Below are positions 37,561-49,696 of a stretch of 64,000 nt of DNA, in pieces. The notes under the pieces are model-generated. The model saw only the letters and a program-made list of their open reading frames with translations, was not told where the DNA came from and searched no databases. Source of the stretch: Przewalskia tangutica (lineage: Eukaryota > Streptophyta > Magnoliopsida > Solanales > Solanaceae); contig CM056724.1 of assembly GCA_029844215.1 (NCBI GenBank), positions 83,781,093 through 83,845,092 on the forward strand, written 5' to 3'. Each line of letters starts with the position of its first letter. The stretch's first letter is position 1. Both the position numbers and the translations under genes were made by a program.

Positions 37561-38405
37561 TGATGCAGCCTACCGGATCAGTGGCACGTTCATCGCCTTC
37601 TACAGTTATGCGCCCTACAGGGCAGACTTATGATTAGAGTGGAGCGGTAGCTTCAGGTATATCCTTAACCCTCTAGAGGCTTGTATGTTTTGATGTTATG
37701 TTAATGTGTTAAGTGTTATGTTCGAATAGCTTTGTGCTAAAATGTGATTTAGGAACCTGGTTGGGGAAAAAGGGTAAGCCTGGGGGTGAGAAAATGATGA
37801 ACCTTAGATTATTACAGTTGAGACCTTAGATATAAGGCCGTCTTGAGTACAAGATTTTGCGAGTGATCCTGGTCAGAGTGCATTTTATGCCTGGAATGTA
37901 TTGTGTGATAAGTCCCTGGGTTGGGTAAATGAAAGTGGTATCTTTCATGATGTGATTTAGCAAGATTGTTCCGTGTCGAGGAGCAAGAGTTGGCGCGACA
38001 GTGGGTCGGGTTGGGGCCATGTTGCGGGCCAACCCGCGGCCTGTTTCGAGGTGGGGTCAGCTCTGGGTGGTCCCGCCAGGTGGTAGGGTCACGAGGTCCG
38101 GGCCCAAGTTTAGTTGACCATCGTATGAGTTCGTGGGTGTGTCAGGCGAGCGGATCGTGAAGGCCGGGAATGGCCTTAAGGAAGATTGAGGCTAGTAAGA
38201 TAACCAAGTTGGAGGTGGTGACTCCAAGGTTTTGAAAACTGAAGCGATGACTGAAGTGTAGTACGTATATGAGAAGAGTTCAAGTGTTCGGGAAGGGCAC
38301 GACGAGTAAGGCAGGGAGAGTACGTGTGTTACTTTGTTGCCATGTGTGGCATTGGAAATTTGTTTAAAGTTAAGAGGAACTTTATCGTTATCCGTCTTGA
38401 GAAGG
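37561..38405 (+). other. TE-F post-gag region, no recognisable protein
   Basis: 845 bp between gag and the polypurine tract. It is homologous to 51100-51870 of TE-G and in part to 3070-3480 of TE-A, so it is a conserved part of the family. It contains the stem-loop at 38007-38036. I see no protease, RT or integrase motif. Confidence 0.6.
38007..38036 (+). other. Conserved stem-loop, TE-F copy with compensatory change
   Basis: CGGGTTGG at 38007-38014 pairs with CCAACCCG at 38029-38036. Compared with TE-A and TE-D the last stem pair is G-C instead of A-T, so pairing is kept. Confidence 0.6.
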
Positions 38406-38440
38406 AACATTCGGGACGAATGTTTCTAAGGAGGGGAGAA
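38406..38440 (+). other. Polypurine tract and palindrome, TE-F
   Basis: AACATTCGGGACGAATGTT at 38406-38424, then AAGGAGGGGAGAA up to the LTR. Confidence 0.85.
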
Positions 38441-41400
38441 TGTTATACCGTATTTCCGCAGTATGTACGTGACGAGACGTATTATAATTTGAGCCTTAAA
38501 GTTGGCTAGTTTCGAAATTTGTACACAACACCCGATTAGAGTCGTGTTTCGACGAAACGGTTCCACAGCATTAGTAGGGAAAATTCCGGCTAGGGCATAT
38601 TTAATTTTTACGGATTTTTCCGAGAGCCGAAAAAGTTTGGACCAACGAGAGGGCGACACTTGTCACCCTCAATTGGAAGAGTGGACGGCAAAAGCTAGCC
38701 TTTTCACGTTTTGGTGTTGAATTTTTGGTCAAGGGTTAGGTAGGATATTTTGTGTAGATGGATAAGGTAGCACATGGCTAAATCTTGGCCTTACACTTGC
38801 TATGCACTTGTCTTCATCTTGGCCATTGGTTGGCCTTCACTTGACCTATAAATACCCCTCTAAGTTGAAGACTTTCTTCATCCAAAACTTGAGCAATCTA
38901 TCTAAGTCTCAAATACTCCCTCCTTCTTGTCTTGCTATCGTCCAAAGTCCCCCTTCCCCCCTTTGAGCAAGGCCCTTGGCCGAGAGCCTCCCCCTCCCCC
39001 TTTGTGGTGCCCTAGCCGAGGGGTACACCCCCCCTAGCCTAGTTGTCTCGTATAAATACCCCCTTTTTGTGGTATAGAAATACTCTCCTAGTATTGTTAT
39101 AATGCCCAAATACCTTGGCCCAAATACCTTATAGTATTCCCAAGGTTACACTTTTTCAAAAGCCCAGAAAATACTATTATACTTCCCTCAGTCACAAAAA
39201 CGAAACCCTAAGTAAATCTTCACCCGTAGTTGAAGTGTTAAGTAGAAGTTGGTTAGAACTTCTAAGGGTTGTTTGGAGCGGGTTGGAGCGCACGGAGTAG
39301 GAGCTAAACCTTGCTCAGGATCGACATTTAAACTTGGATAATTTTGGGCTTATCGAGGTAAACATTCTTGACCTCCTGTTGTAATTGGAAATTACATGTT
39401 GTAGGAGTATATAGTTAAGTATACTATATATAGAACTGAACATAGTTGTGCGGCAATGTCTTTTGACTTAAGCCTGAATAATACTTACGGCAATGTCTTG
39501 CGACTTAAGCCTGAATTTTTAAAAAATCGAATCAGTAATTACATAGGGCGTATTCAGATGAGACTTGTGTAGCATTCTTGTGTAGTAGAATTGTACACGC
39601 CTGGTTAGGCGTGTTAACCCCGGTTGGCTTGGTAGCGGCCTCGATAGAGAGGAGATTTACGCCGTTGCGGGAAGTCTAATTTTTCGTAGAATATTCTACA
39701 TTGAGATATAAAGTTATTAATAGGCGCTTTGTGGCATCTATAGGTTGTAGTACTACGTGTGGTGTGATCTACTTAGCTTAAGGAGTAGCCGACGGTTTGA
39801 GGTACTTGGAGCATTTTGCTATTAGTCGATAATCGTCGCGAGGTATGTGAACCTCTTCCTATCTTTTCTAGCATGATATGTGTGAGCTATGTAGTACGGT
39901 AGACGCATACGTGTTAATCGTATTTGGTTGTTTTAAAACATAAGTGTTATACTAGCTTTATGGGAAGTTAGGTATAACGTCTTAAGGGTGGTAAGATGAA
40001 TGGTTTATTAATTTCAAAAGTTAAGAGATTGGATCTTATAAATAAGAGACTTAACTTAAATGAATTAATATGGATTTTGTGTGAAACCTCATTCGTGAGT
40101 AATGAGTACTTGGTTTTTAAAAGGAATAACGTTTCTTCGATTTGGAAATCGAATGTGTATCAATAAACCACCGCGTTAATAAAGGAAAATGTAATGAATA
40201 ACTAAGTATTATTAAAACCAGTAGAAACCTCCATCTGCATAGAAGCTAAGATAAGACAAAATGATATTACATTTTCTAGATCATGGCTGCTTAATAAGAT
40301 TGATTATGAACAAGATTAACCTACTCACTGATGGCATGTGTTACTCTATTGTTTTAAAAAGAGGTTAAGACATTGAACTATGAAACTTTTCTAAAAAGAG
40401 ACTTGCGTAATTGAAATTAGGCAAACCGAACTTTTAGGAAAAGAAAGGCATTGTGTTGTCTTAAAATGGTTTAAAACATAAAGTGTTATAACAGCTTTGT
40501 GGGAAGTTGGTTATAACGACTTTATGAAAACAAAAGAAGGGTTTTATCATTTGTTTTAATGCGGTAACTTAACTTTTAAAAGAGAAGTATTTTGGTCCAA
40601 AGGAAGGCATGGTATTGCCTTAATTTGATCTTAAAAAGGAAAGTATGAAAGTTGTTTTGGTTTACTTAAATGATATAAGTCACACATTTTTGTATATACT
40701 ACGTATCGGGTGACTTTTAGAAAGGAATGAATCTCTTAAAAGGAATTTACGTACGTAGTACTTTAGGGTTAAAATCCGGACTTTGACATAAAATGAAAGT
40801 ACCTTGAGTTGTGTGTAACTTGCTTATGCTTGTTGTTATGAAACTTGACCATGTTACGTGTGATAGCCTTGTTATGCAAGTACTGTGTTCTACTCGACTA
40901 CCGGTTCATCCGAATGTATTTCACTCGACTACCGTTCATCCGGAATGTATTTCACTCGACCACGGCTCATCCGAATGTATTTCACTTGATTAGGTTCATC
41001 CGAATGTATTTCACTCGACTCTGGGTTCATCCGAATGTATTTCACTTGATTAGGCTCATCCGGAATGTATTTCACTTGACTACGGCTCATCCGGAATGTA
41101 TTCCACTCGACTCTGGTTCATGGGATGAACCGGAAATGTATTCCACACGTTGCTATATTAGGTCCATAAGACGGGCCGAGACCGTTATGCGTATCACATG
41201 ATTTGTACCTAGGCGCGCCGGTGAGGAAGGAGTTCCACGTACGTGAGGATGACTTTTAGGGCGTGAGTCACGACTTGACATGATGCTCTTATGTTGTGAA
41301 TCGTAGTTTGGTTATCATACATGTCTCTGCTTTATATAGACTATTATGATTTCATTTACGTATTTTACGCTTCATACTTGGTACTGTTATCGACCTCCTT

Positions 41401-41781
41401 CGGCTGCGTTCATGCCGCAGTAAAGGTACATCGACCGCCGATCCCCGCTTATAGGATCACATTCGCGTGTTGGGAAGCTCCGTTCCTTGAGGCTTATCTT
41501 TGGTATGTTACCCCGAGTGTAGGTTCTTGTACATTCGTGGGTATGGCGGGGCCTGTCGTCATAGTTGTTGACACTTCTTAGAGTGCAGTAATCGTTGTGG
41601 CGAGTCCGTAAAAAGGATAAGCGTCGGTATTTATGTATATATCAAGGCAACCTGTTTTGGTTGGCTGCTTATTTATCATGTCTCTTAATTCATGTTCATG
41701 TTTTTATTTCCGCTGATTTTCTCGATAATGTATCACTAGGGTGCCCGGTAGGCACGATCCACGGCCCGGGTTGTCGTGACA
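38441..41781 (+). repeat. TE-F 3' LTR
   Basis: 3341 bp, TGTTATACCG to GTTGTCGTGACA. Tandem array 40900-41135 has seven copies against eight in the 5' LTR. The C run of the 5' copy is only four C here (around 39617). Confidence 0.9.
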
Positions 41782-43101
41782 AAACGCCCAAGTACCACAA
41801 ACCGCCGCTACTCCTTGCCAAGTAGATCGCGCCACGCATAGTACGTCCACACCTATAAGGCCACAAGGCGCTTATTAACATTTAGGTCTCTTCGTAGAAC
41901 ATTCTCTGAAAATTCGGCGACTCTCCCATGACAGCGTAAATCTCCTCTCTATCTGGCTACCAAGCCAACCAGGGGTTATACGCCTAATCCGACGTGCACA
42001 ATTCTACCTAACGTAAAAGCTACACAAGTCTCATCAGAACACGCCCCATGTAATTACTGATTCGATTTTCTTCGAAAAGGTTTCTTATTATTCAGCTTAA
42101 GTCAAAAGACATTGCGATAACTACGTTCGATTATATAGTATACTTCAACTATATACTCTAACAACATGTAATTTCCAATTACAATAGGGGGACAAGATAT
42201 TTACCTCGATAAGCCCATAATTATCCCAGTATAAATGTCGATCCTGGGCAACGTTTAGCTCCAAATCCAAGCGCTCCAACCCGCTCCGAACCACCCTTAG
42301 AAGTTCTAACCAACTTCTACATAACACTCCAACTAACTACGGAGATTTCCTTAGGGTTTCGGTTTGTGACTGACGGGAAGTATAATAGTATTTCTGGGCT
42401 TTTCGTATAGGTATAACCTTAGAATACAACAAGGTATACGGCTAAGGTAATTTGGGTATAGTAACAATACTTTTGAGAGTATTTCTACCAAGAGGGGGGG
42501 TATTTATACGAGACAACACCACAAGGGGGGGGGTATATACCCCTCGGCCTACCCCACTAGGGGTACTCGGCGAGGGAGAACTCTCGGCCAGGGGCCTCTA
42601 AAGGGGAGGACGAGAACACCAAGAAGGGAGGGGGAGGATTTCTAAGGCTTAGAACATTTAGGATGAATAAGTCTTCAAAGGGGAGGGGTATTTATAGGTC
42701 TAGCAAAGGCCAACCAATGGCCAAGATCTTGCCAAGTGCAAGGCAAGTGTAGGGCCAAGATCTTGCCAAGTGCACCTTATCCATCTACCACAAAATATCC
42801 TACCAACTCCAAGACAAAAAGCCAACCCATTCGTCCACTCCACCGCCCAAGACGTCTTCCAATGAGAGGGTGACAAGTGTCGCCCTCCCGTTGGTCCAAA
42901 GTGTAACGTCTCTCGGAAAAATCCGCAAAAATTAAAAATGACATAGCCGGAATTTTCCCTACGAAAGCTGTGAAAACGTTTCGTCGTAAAACGACTCTAA
43001 CCGGGTGTTGTGAACAAATAATTTTTGTCCAAGCCACTTTAAAGTCCAAACTTTTCTACGTACGTCCTTACGTACATACTCTGGAAATACGGGGTATAAC
43101 A
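41782..43101 (-). repeat. TE-D 5' LTR, outer part
   Basis: Continues 30646-32812 and matches 22850-24158. TATA at 42689-42696 (minus), U3 palindrome at 42859-42894. Ends GGGGTATAACA at 43101, directly inside the TE-C RT gene. Confidence 0.88.
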
Positions 43102-43790
43102 GTCTCGGCCAAGACTTGACCGCCTCAATCTTTGTCGTATCAACCTGAACACCGTCAGCCCCAATAATGTGCCCCAAGAATGCCACTGAGGCCAACCAAA
43201 ACTCACACTTGGAGAACTTGGCAAACAACTGCCGACTCCGGAGGACCCCAAGTACCGTCCTCAAGTGATCTGCATGCTCCTGCTCTGTGCGCGAATAAAC
43301 CAGGATGTCATCAATGAATACTATAACAAACGTATCCAAAAATGGCTTGAACACCCGGTTCATCAAATCCATAAATATCGTTGGAGCGTTGGTCAAACTG
43401 AAAGACATCACCCTGAACTCATAGTGCCTATACCGGGTCCTGAATGCAGTCTTTGGGATATCTGTCACTCTAACTCGCACCTGATGATAACCAGATCGCA
43501 TATCTATCTTGGAGAAACACCTCGCACCCTGCAACTGGTCAAACAAATCATCAATCCTGGGGAGAGGATATCTGTTCTTGATGGTTACCTTATTCAACTG
43601 CATGTAATCGACACACATACGCAGCGTCCAATCCTTCTTCTTTACAAACAAAACTGGTGCTCCCCAGGGGGAAATACTAGGTCTAATAAAGCCTTTTTCC
43701 AGCAAATCTTTCAGTTGGTCCTTCAACTCAGCAGGTGTCATCCTGTACGGCGGAACAGATATAGGCCGAGTGTCTGGCAACATATCAATA
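43102..43790 (-). pseudogene. TE-C reverse transcriptase (cut by TE-D)
   Basis: RT copies element RNA into DNA. Minus-strand frame from the N-terminal motif DTRPISVPPYRMTPAELKD through KGFIRPSISPWGAPVLFVKK and VDYMQLNKVTIKNRYPLPRI. FSKIDMRSGYHQ, the first catalytic Asp motif, and FIDDILVYS near 43300-43325, the catalytic Asp pair, are both intact. KCEFW and the end at KIEAVKSWPR are followed by TE-D; the remainder is at 20701-20510. RHYEFRVMSFSLTNAP differs from the usual GHYEFLVMSFGLTNAP, suggesting decay. The open frame runs on for some 45 codons into the TE-D LTR, which is accidental. Confidence 0.93.
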
Positions 43791-44534
43791 CAAAACTCGA
43801 TCTCCCTCTCGGGAGGGATACCCGGGAGATCGTCTGGAATACATCTGGAAACTCTCTAACCACGTAATCGATCGAAGAGGCACCTCACTCTCGAATACCC
43901 GAACCAGATGATAGAGGTACCCTTTCTGTACCATCTTTCTAGCCTTGAGGTAAGAAATAAACCTACCCCTCGGCGACGATGTGTTTCCCTTCCACTCGAT
44001 AACTGGCTCACCAGGAAACTGGAATCGGACCAACCTGTTTCTACAGTCAACGTTGGCATAACAAGAAGCCAACTAGTCCATCCCCATAATGACGTCAAAA
44101 TCTGTCATCTCCAACTCTATCAAGTCTGCTAGGGTCTGACGACTGCAAATAAACACTGGGAAACCTTTGCATACCCGCTCAGCTAACACCGAATCACCCA
44201 CTGGCGTAGCTACCTCAAAAGGCTCTATCGACACCGACTCTATCCCAATTCTACCCGCAATAAAAGGGGACACATAGGACAAGGTGGAACCTAGATCTAT
44301 CAAAGCATAAACATCACAGCATGAAATCAATAATGTACTTGTAACGACATCCAGGGAAGCCCCCTGATCCTGCCAGCTGGCTAAGGAATATATGCAGTTC
44401 TGTGGACCGCTATAACTAGGACCTCCACGACCTGCATCGCGGCGCTTTCGATCGTGAACACCTCCGGCGCATAACCACGTAAGAAGAAGAATCGACCGCC
44501 GGTGAACCATACCACCCCCGCCGCCTCTGGTCGG
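43791..44534 (-). pseudogene. TE-C aspartic protease
   Basis: Processes the Gag-Pol polyprotein. The active-site region ALIDLGSTLSYVSP lies at about 44254-44310, with LG where PG is usual in this lineage. The conserved end FDVIMGMD is followed by TAG (44073-44075) in place of Trp in GMDWL. After it, ASCYANVDCRNRLVRFQFPG and GRFISYLKARKMVQKG lead towards RT. One nonsense mutation separates protease from the linker. Confidence 0.85.
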
Positions 44535-45674
44535 ACAATCCCTCTTCATATGGCCCTGTTGGCCATAAGAGAAACAAGCCCCTGAAGCAACACGAAACTC
44601 GCCCGGGTGAGATCTACCGCATCGAACACACCGAGATACGGGCGGTCTCGATCGATTCTGGCCGCCTCCTCGAAACCCGAAGTCCTGGAGCCCTGACCCG
44701 CTCCTGAATAACCCAGCTGATCTAACCTCCTGCCAGAAAACCGAGAAGGCGGCATTGCGTGCGGTGAAATGTGAACCTGTCTGTTCGCTGAGGCTGTCCT
44801 CGAAATTTTACGGAACCTCACTGGCGGCCTCTTGGTGGCACAGTGGATGATCCTCTCTGTCCTCTATCCCCTGTGCATAAGCCTGCATCCTGACAATATC
44901 CATACATGGCTGAAGGTCCACTCCCAGGCATGCAGTAATCATATGACGGACTATCCCCATCACATAGTGATGAACTCTGTCTGACATGTCAGCCACAATG
45001 GTGAGCGCATACCTGTCCAATGAGTCAAACTCCAGATTGTACTCTCTGATAGTCCTCTCATTCTGTCTCAATGTCAAGAATCTATCCACACGGGCTCTCC
45101 TCATCTCAGGAGGCAAAAAGTGATCCAGGAAGGCCTCTGTGAACTTATCCCAACCAGCTGGAAGAGCACCCTCACCTCTAGACAACTCTAATGACTCAAA
45201 CCAGTTCAACGCAATGTCACATAATCGATAAGAGGCTAACACAACTGACTCTGTCTCCGAGGCCCTAAGCACCTACATAGTCCGCTGTAACTGTCGAATA
45301 AACTCCTGTGGATCCTCCTCAGATCTCGAACCATAGAACTCGGGTGGATGACAACCCAGAAAATCCCGAATCCGTAAAATGTCGGCTCTAGGGTTAGCTA
45401 CCTGCTACTGTCGATGCTGCCATGCCACTATGCTAGTCAATAGTCTGATCTGCTCTCCGTAATCTCTATACTCGGCCCGCCGCGAATCAAGGCTCGTATC
45501 GTAACCTCTGGAGCTACGGCTGCTCTCGGCTCCTCTAATACTGCCGGCATGGCTGAACTCGCCGACCCGCCCACAACCTCAGGCATAGTATGGGCCTGAG
45601 TCCTAATAACCCTCTGCGTCAGCTAGCGTCCCGCGTCGCTTTGACCTTCGGGCCTGGTCGCGCCGTGGAGGCAT
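44535..45674 (-). pseudogene. TE-C gag
   Basis: Starts at minus-strand ATG 45674 (MPPRRDQARRSKRR). The capsid domain (retrotransposon gag type) includes YGSRSEEDPQEFIRQLQRTM, then TAG at 45273-45275, then VLRASETESVVLASYRL, ALNWFESLELSRGE, FLDHFLPPEMRRARVDRFL, LRQNERTIREYNLEFDSL and MDIVRMQAYAQGIEDRE. The zinc knuckle at 44535-44576 reads CFSYGQQGHMKRDC, the second Cys replaced by Tyr. It is clearly homologous to the Gag of TE-G (NWFESLELSRGE against DWFDSWELSRGE), which links the autonomous and gag-only elements. Confidence 0.88.
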
Positions 45675-45858
45675 AAGCGATACATAAGAATAGGTCGGAG
45701 AGGATTCAACCTAATAAGACTCTCATGCGCGATCTCGAGAGGAGAAGAATGGAAACCAATCTTAAATGTCCTGCGACTTCACGATTATAGATGTGGTGCA
45801 ACACACCGATAATAAAGACTTACTGAACCGGTGCGTAGACACTTTCCGAGGACTAATC

Positions 45859-45869
45859 GCTCGATACCA
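45859..45869 (-). other. Primer binding site, TE-C
   Basis: Minus-strand TGGTATCGAGC beside the 5' LTR end at 45874. Same initiator-Met type as the gag-only elements. Confidence 0.85.
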
Positions 45870-45873
45870 CTTT

Positions 45874-46385
45874 TGTCACGACCCGACACCAAGACGCGGG
45901 TGCCCTACCTGGGCACCCCTTTCTGGTATACATCAGAGAATAGCAGCGGAACATACACAACACATAAAAACACTTAGAAAATAAACATTACAGGCTAGCC
46001 GATAAGACCACCTTTCGTAAAATATACATAATCCAAAAATAAATCAGTACATCTCTTGTTCGTAAAACCCAATCAACAAATATGACTACAAACCTCTAGG
46101 AACAACAACTGTGATGGGACAGGGCCCCGCCATACCCCTGAATGTACATAGATCTACAACATCAGTGAAATCGTACCAAAAGACAAGCCTCCGGAGAAAT
46201 GGAGCTTCGGACACCTGATCAGTGATCCTAAGAATAAGGATCCACCACCTGCTTACCCCTACCTGCGGCATGAACGCAGCCCGAGAAAGGGGTGACACAA
46301 TATGTACCAAGTATGTAAACCAGGAAAATCTGCAATTTACATCATAAGTCTAAAATAAAGTGGAGACATGTATGATAATCAAATT
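45874..46385 (-). repeat. TE-C 5' LTR, primer-site side
   Basis: 512 bp matching 15445-15970. Ends at AATT, where TE-G is inserted. Confidence 0.9.
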
Positions 46386-47067
46386 CGTTATACCGTAGTT
46401 GCGGTATGTATGTGAGGACGTGCGCACGAGAGTCTGAGAAAATTTTGAAAAGAAAGAAAGATGTGAGTTTTCGACGGAAAAGTTTCCGGTTATTTGTGAA
46501 GAAAAAGGTTTGTTAATGGGAATTGGATTCCCAGATTTGGTATTTGGACTTCATAGATTATATTAGAATTTTGAGATTTTATTTTCGGAAATGGTCACGT
46601 GGGGCCCACGGGAGAAATTTACGGTTTTGTGGGGCCCGCTTTGTTTTTGAGATTTCCGGTAAATTGGATATTTTCGGAAGACGAAATATTCTGGGCGAAT
46701 CGGGGGGCGACACGTGTCACCCCGTGGCACCTCGCCGATTTTACATTTGTGCACAACACGGTTGGAGTCGTTTTTAAAAAGCGTTTTGCGTAACTGCGAA
46801 GGAAAATTCCGGCTATGTCGTTTTGTATTTTGCGGATTTTTCCGAGAGACGAAACATTTTGGACCAACGGAGGGTGACATGTGTCACCTCACAACGAGAC
46901 AAGTGGGCGACTTGGCCGAATTGAGGGGGCTTGTGGTGCTAGATATTTTTGTAGATATTTGTGATGGTTTTAAGGAGTAGGGTCTAGGGTGCACTTGGCT
47001 TGATCTTGGCCTTACAATTGACTTGCACATTGCTTAATCTTGGCCATTGGTTGTCCTTTGGTTTTGC

Positions 47068-47075
47068 TATAAATA
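47068..47075 (+). promoter_or_regulatory. TATA box, TE-G 5' LTR
   Basis: TATAAATA in GCTATAAATACCCTC; the 3' copy is at 52587-52594. Confidence 0.68.
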
Positions 47076-48957
47076 CCCTCCTTGTGAAGACTTATTCATT
47101 CACTCCTCACTTTGTCTAAGTCTTGAAATCCCTCCCTCCTCTAGTAGCTCTCGTCCTAAGCCTCTCCCCTCCTCCTCCTGTGGCCTTTGGCGAGAAGGTT
47201 CCCCCTGTGGTGCTAGCCATGGGTACCCCTGCCTAGTTGTTTTCGTATAATACCCTTGTTGTGGTATAGAAATACTCCCTAGTATTGTTATAATGCCCAA
47301 AATACCTTAGCCTTGTACCTTGTAGTATTCCAAAGATACCTCTTTACGTAGAGTCCGGAAATACTACCTTTTGTCCTTTTTAGTCTCAAACCGAAACCCT
47401 AAGGAAATCTTCATAGTTGGTTGAAGTATGTGAGTAGAAGTTGGTTAGAACTTCTAAGGGTTGTTTGGAGTGGTTTGGAGCGCGAGTGGAGCTAAACCTT
47501 GCTCGAGTCGACATTATAACTTGGATAATTTTGGGCTTATCGAGGTAATTATCTTGTCCTCTATTGTAATTGGAAATTACATGTTTGTTAGAGTATATAG
47601 TTGAAGTATACGATATATGGAACTACTTAGTATTCGGCAATGTCTGTTGACTTAAGCCTGAAGAATAAAGAACTGAACTGAACTGTCTTTAGAGAGGACT
47701 GTAGTGCAGTAGACTTGTGTAGAATTGTACACGTCAGGTTAGACGTGTAAACCCCCACAGTTGGCTTGGTAGCGGCCTCGATAGAGGAGGAGATTTCTGT
47801 CATTGCGGGGAGAGTCTTCAATTTTCTATAGAAAGATAGAAACTTATGTTTTGGGGTTAATAGACGTTTGTGACCTTTATAGGTGAAAGTACTAAGAGTA
47901 GCGTATTCTACTCGAGAGTGGAAAGGGCTAGCAAGGTTGTAGTACTTGGAGCATTTTGCTTATTGTCGATAAATCGTCGCGAGGTATGTGAACCTCTTCT
48001 TATCTTTTCTAGCATGATTGTTGTGAACTATGTAGTACGGTGAGCGTACATGTGCTAAGTGATTTGGTTGGTTTAAAACATAGGGTGTTATAATAGCTTT
48101 ATGGGAAGTTAGTTATAACGACCTTATGTAAGTGAAAATGGTTTCTTGATGTTAGAAGTTAAGAGACTTGATCTTATAAGATAAGAGACTTAACTTATTT
48201 GTTTTAATGTGGATGTTTGTGTGAAACCTCATTCGTGAGTAATGAGTACTTGGTTTTAAAGGGATAATGTTTCTTGATTTGGGAATCAGAATGTGTATCG
48301 ACAGACCACTGCAGCGTTAATAAAGGAAAATGTATTGAATGATGATGTGTTGTATTAAAACCAGTAGAAAACTCCATCTGCATAGAAGCTAAGATGAGAC
48401 AAAATGATATTACATTTTCTAGATCATGGTCTTTGTAATAAGATCGTTATAAACAAGAATAAACTACTCACGTATATGACATATGTTACTCAATTGTTCT
48501 AAAAAGGAATCAGTGATTAAGTTTGGGAACTATGAAACCATTTGAAAATGAGAAGCTTGAGTAATTGAAACTAGGCAAACCGGAACTTAGGAAAGAATGT
48601 TGTTACTTGATTTTGGAAAGGAAGGTGGGTTGGTCATTCTAATACTACTGTATCGGGTGACTTTTATAAAGTAATGGATCTCTTTTAAAAGAACTTAACG
48701 TATGTAGTACTTTGGGGTTAAAAACCGGACTTTGGCATAAAATGAAAGTACTTTGAGTTGTGTGAAACTTGCCTATGCTTGTTGTTGTGAAACTTGCCTA
48801 TGCTTGTGATGATAGCCTTTATTGTACAATCGTTGTGTTTACGTATTCTGGCGTCTCGATAGAGTCGGTTGGTAGTTGAGAACTTACTTGGGCGTCGCGG
48901 CGATGGCGGAGAAATTCCGCAGTGCGTTCACTGATAGTATTATTGTTGTTAATCGCT

Positions 48958-49240
48958 TTGGACATACCGACACGCGATCGTAGCGCGCGGGTATGCTTCC
49001 ATTTTGGTTAAGGTCTTGTGGTTAATCGCTTTGGATATATCGACACGATCGTGAGCGCGCGGGTATGTTTCCATTTTGATTATCGCCTTGTGATTTCTTG
49101 GACATACCGACACGCGATCGTAGCGCTGCGGGTATGCGTCCATTTGGAATGTTGTCTTATTTTTCCCTTTGGACATACCGACACGATCGTAAGCGCTGCG
49201 GGTATGCTTCCATTTGGATTCTTTGTCTTGTTGTTGAGGT
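48958..49240 (+). repeat. Four-copy array of about 70 bp in TE-G 5' LTR
   Basis: TTGGACATACCGACACG or a close variant starts at 48958, 49031, 49098 and 49169, each with GCGCGGGTATGCTTCCATTT. A further two-copy motif, CATGGACATGTCTACACCG, follows at 49252 and 49315. Confidence 0.85.
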
Positions 49241-49535
49241 CACATGGACATGTCTACACCGATGCAGAATTCAGGGGGCATGTGGCCATGGGACATTGGT
49301 ATTATTGTTGCATCATGGACATGTCTACACCGTCACGATTCGGGCATGCGGCCATAATGCGAACCTGATTGATGTTGTGGGCGTGAGACCCATAGTTATA
49401 TTGGAGTGATGACTGTTTTATGTTGTGAACTGTAGTTTGGTTATCATACATGTCTCCTGCTTTATATAGACTAGTATGATTTCATTCTGATATTATGATT
49501 TCACATACTTGGTACTGTTATCGACCTCCTTGGAA

Positions 49536-49692
49536 GTGGCGTATAAGAGGCGAGCCTCTACCACGAAACAGCACCGAACCGTGGCTCTCCGTATGGCACA
49601 TCCTGAGACGGGCCGTAGGGCATGCCTCGAGGATCGCAAGCGCCCGGTACCATTTGAGTGGTCGCCTGAGCAAGGCTCGCGACAAAGTGACA
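49536..49692 (+). other. Foreign segment replacing the end of TE-G 5' LTR
   Basis: The 3' LTR continues from the shared point for about 400 bp of normal LTR (55052-55450). Here instead are about 157 bp whose last 85 match the minus strand of 24451-24540, the chromodomain end of TE-D: CCCGGTACCATTTG, GGTCGCC, CTCGCG and CAAAGTGACAAAAGTGGTAT are shared. The match runs through into the primer site. Confidence 0.75.
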
Positions 49693-49696
49693 AAAG

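Larger units (their letters stand above)
32813..41781 (+). mobile_element. TE-F: complete gag-only LTR retrotransposon inside TE-D 5' LTR
   Basis: LTRs 32813-36218 and 38441-41781 enclose an internal region of 2222 bp. Flanks: AAAAC on the left and AAAC on the right, a 5-bp duplication with one A missing from a run. Primer site, broken gag with an intact zinc knuckle, stem-loop and polypurine tract are present; protease, RT, RNase H and integrase are absent. The LTRs are nearly identical outside CAG/CTG/CCG sites and homopolymers, so this is among the youngest insertions, as its position at the bottom of the nest also shows. Confidence 0.9.
20702..43101 (-). mobile_element. TE-D: gag-only LTR retrotransposon inside TE-C RT
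   Basis: Minus orientation: 5' LTR 43101 to 30646 (interrupted by TE-F), primer site, gag (interrupted by LTR-E), degraded integrase/chromodomain, polypurine tract, 3' LTR 24158 to 20702. Outer flanks read GTCTC (43102-43106) and AGGTC (20697-20701). A GTCTC duplication with one TC lost on the left would explain both and restores the TE-C reading WPRP. The internal region without LTR-E is about 2.7 kb and lacks RT and RNase H. Confidence 0.87.
46386..49692 (+). repeat. TE-G 5' LTR
   Basis: Matches the 3' LTR up to about 49535, then departs. U3 carries CACGTGGGGCCCAC at 46596-46609; TATA at 47068-47075, 683 bp in. Array at 48958-49240. Confidence 0.87.

Noticed and set aside
42959..43098. Extension of the RT frame for about 45 codons past WPR
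   Set aside because: These codons come from the TE-D LTR; the true continuation of RT is at 20701.
43265..43867. 200-codon plus-strand ORF
   Set aside because: Antisense shadow of the TE-C reverse transcriptase.
46386..49692. Possible independent retrotransposon end at 49536-49692
   Set aside because: No terminal repeats or target duplication; it matches TE-D internal sequence, so it is treated as a chimeric LTR end.
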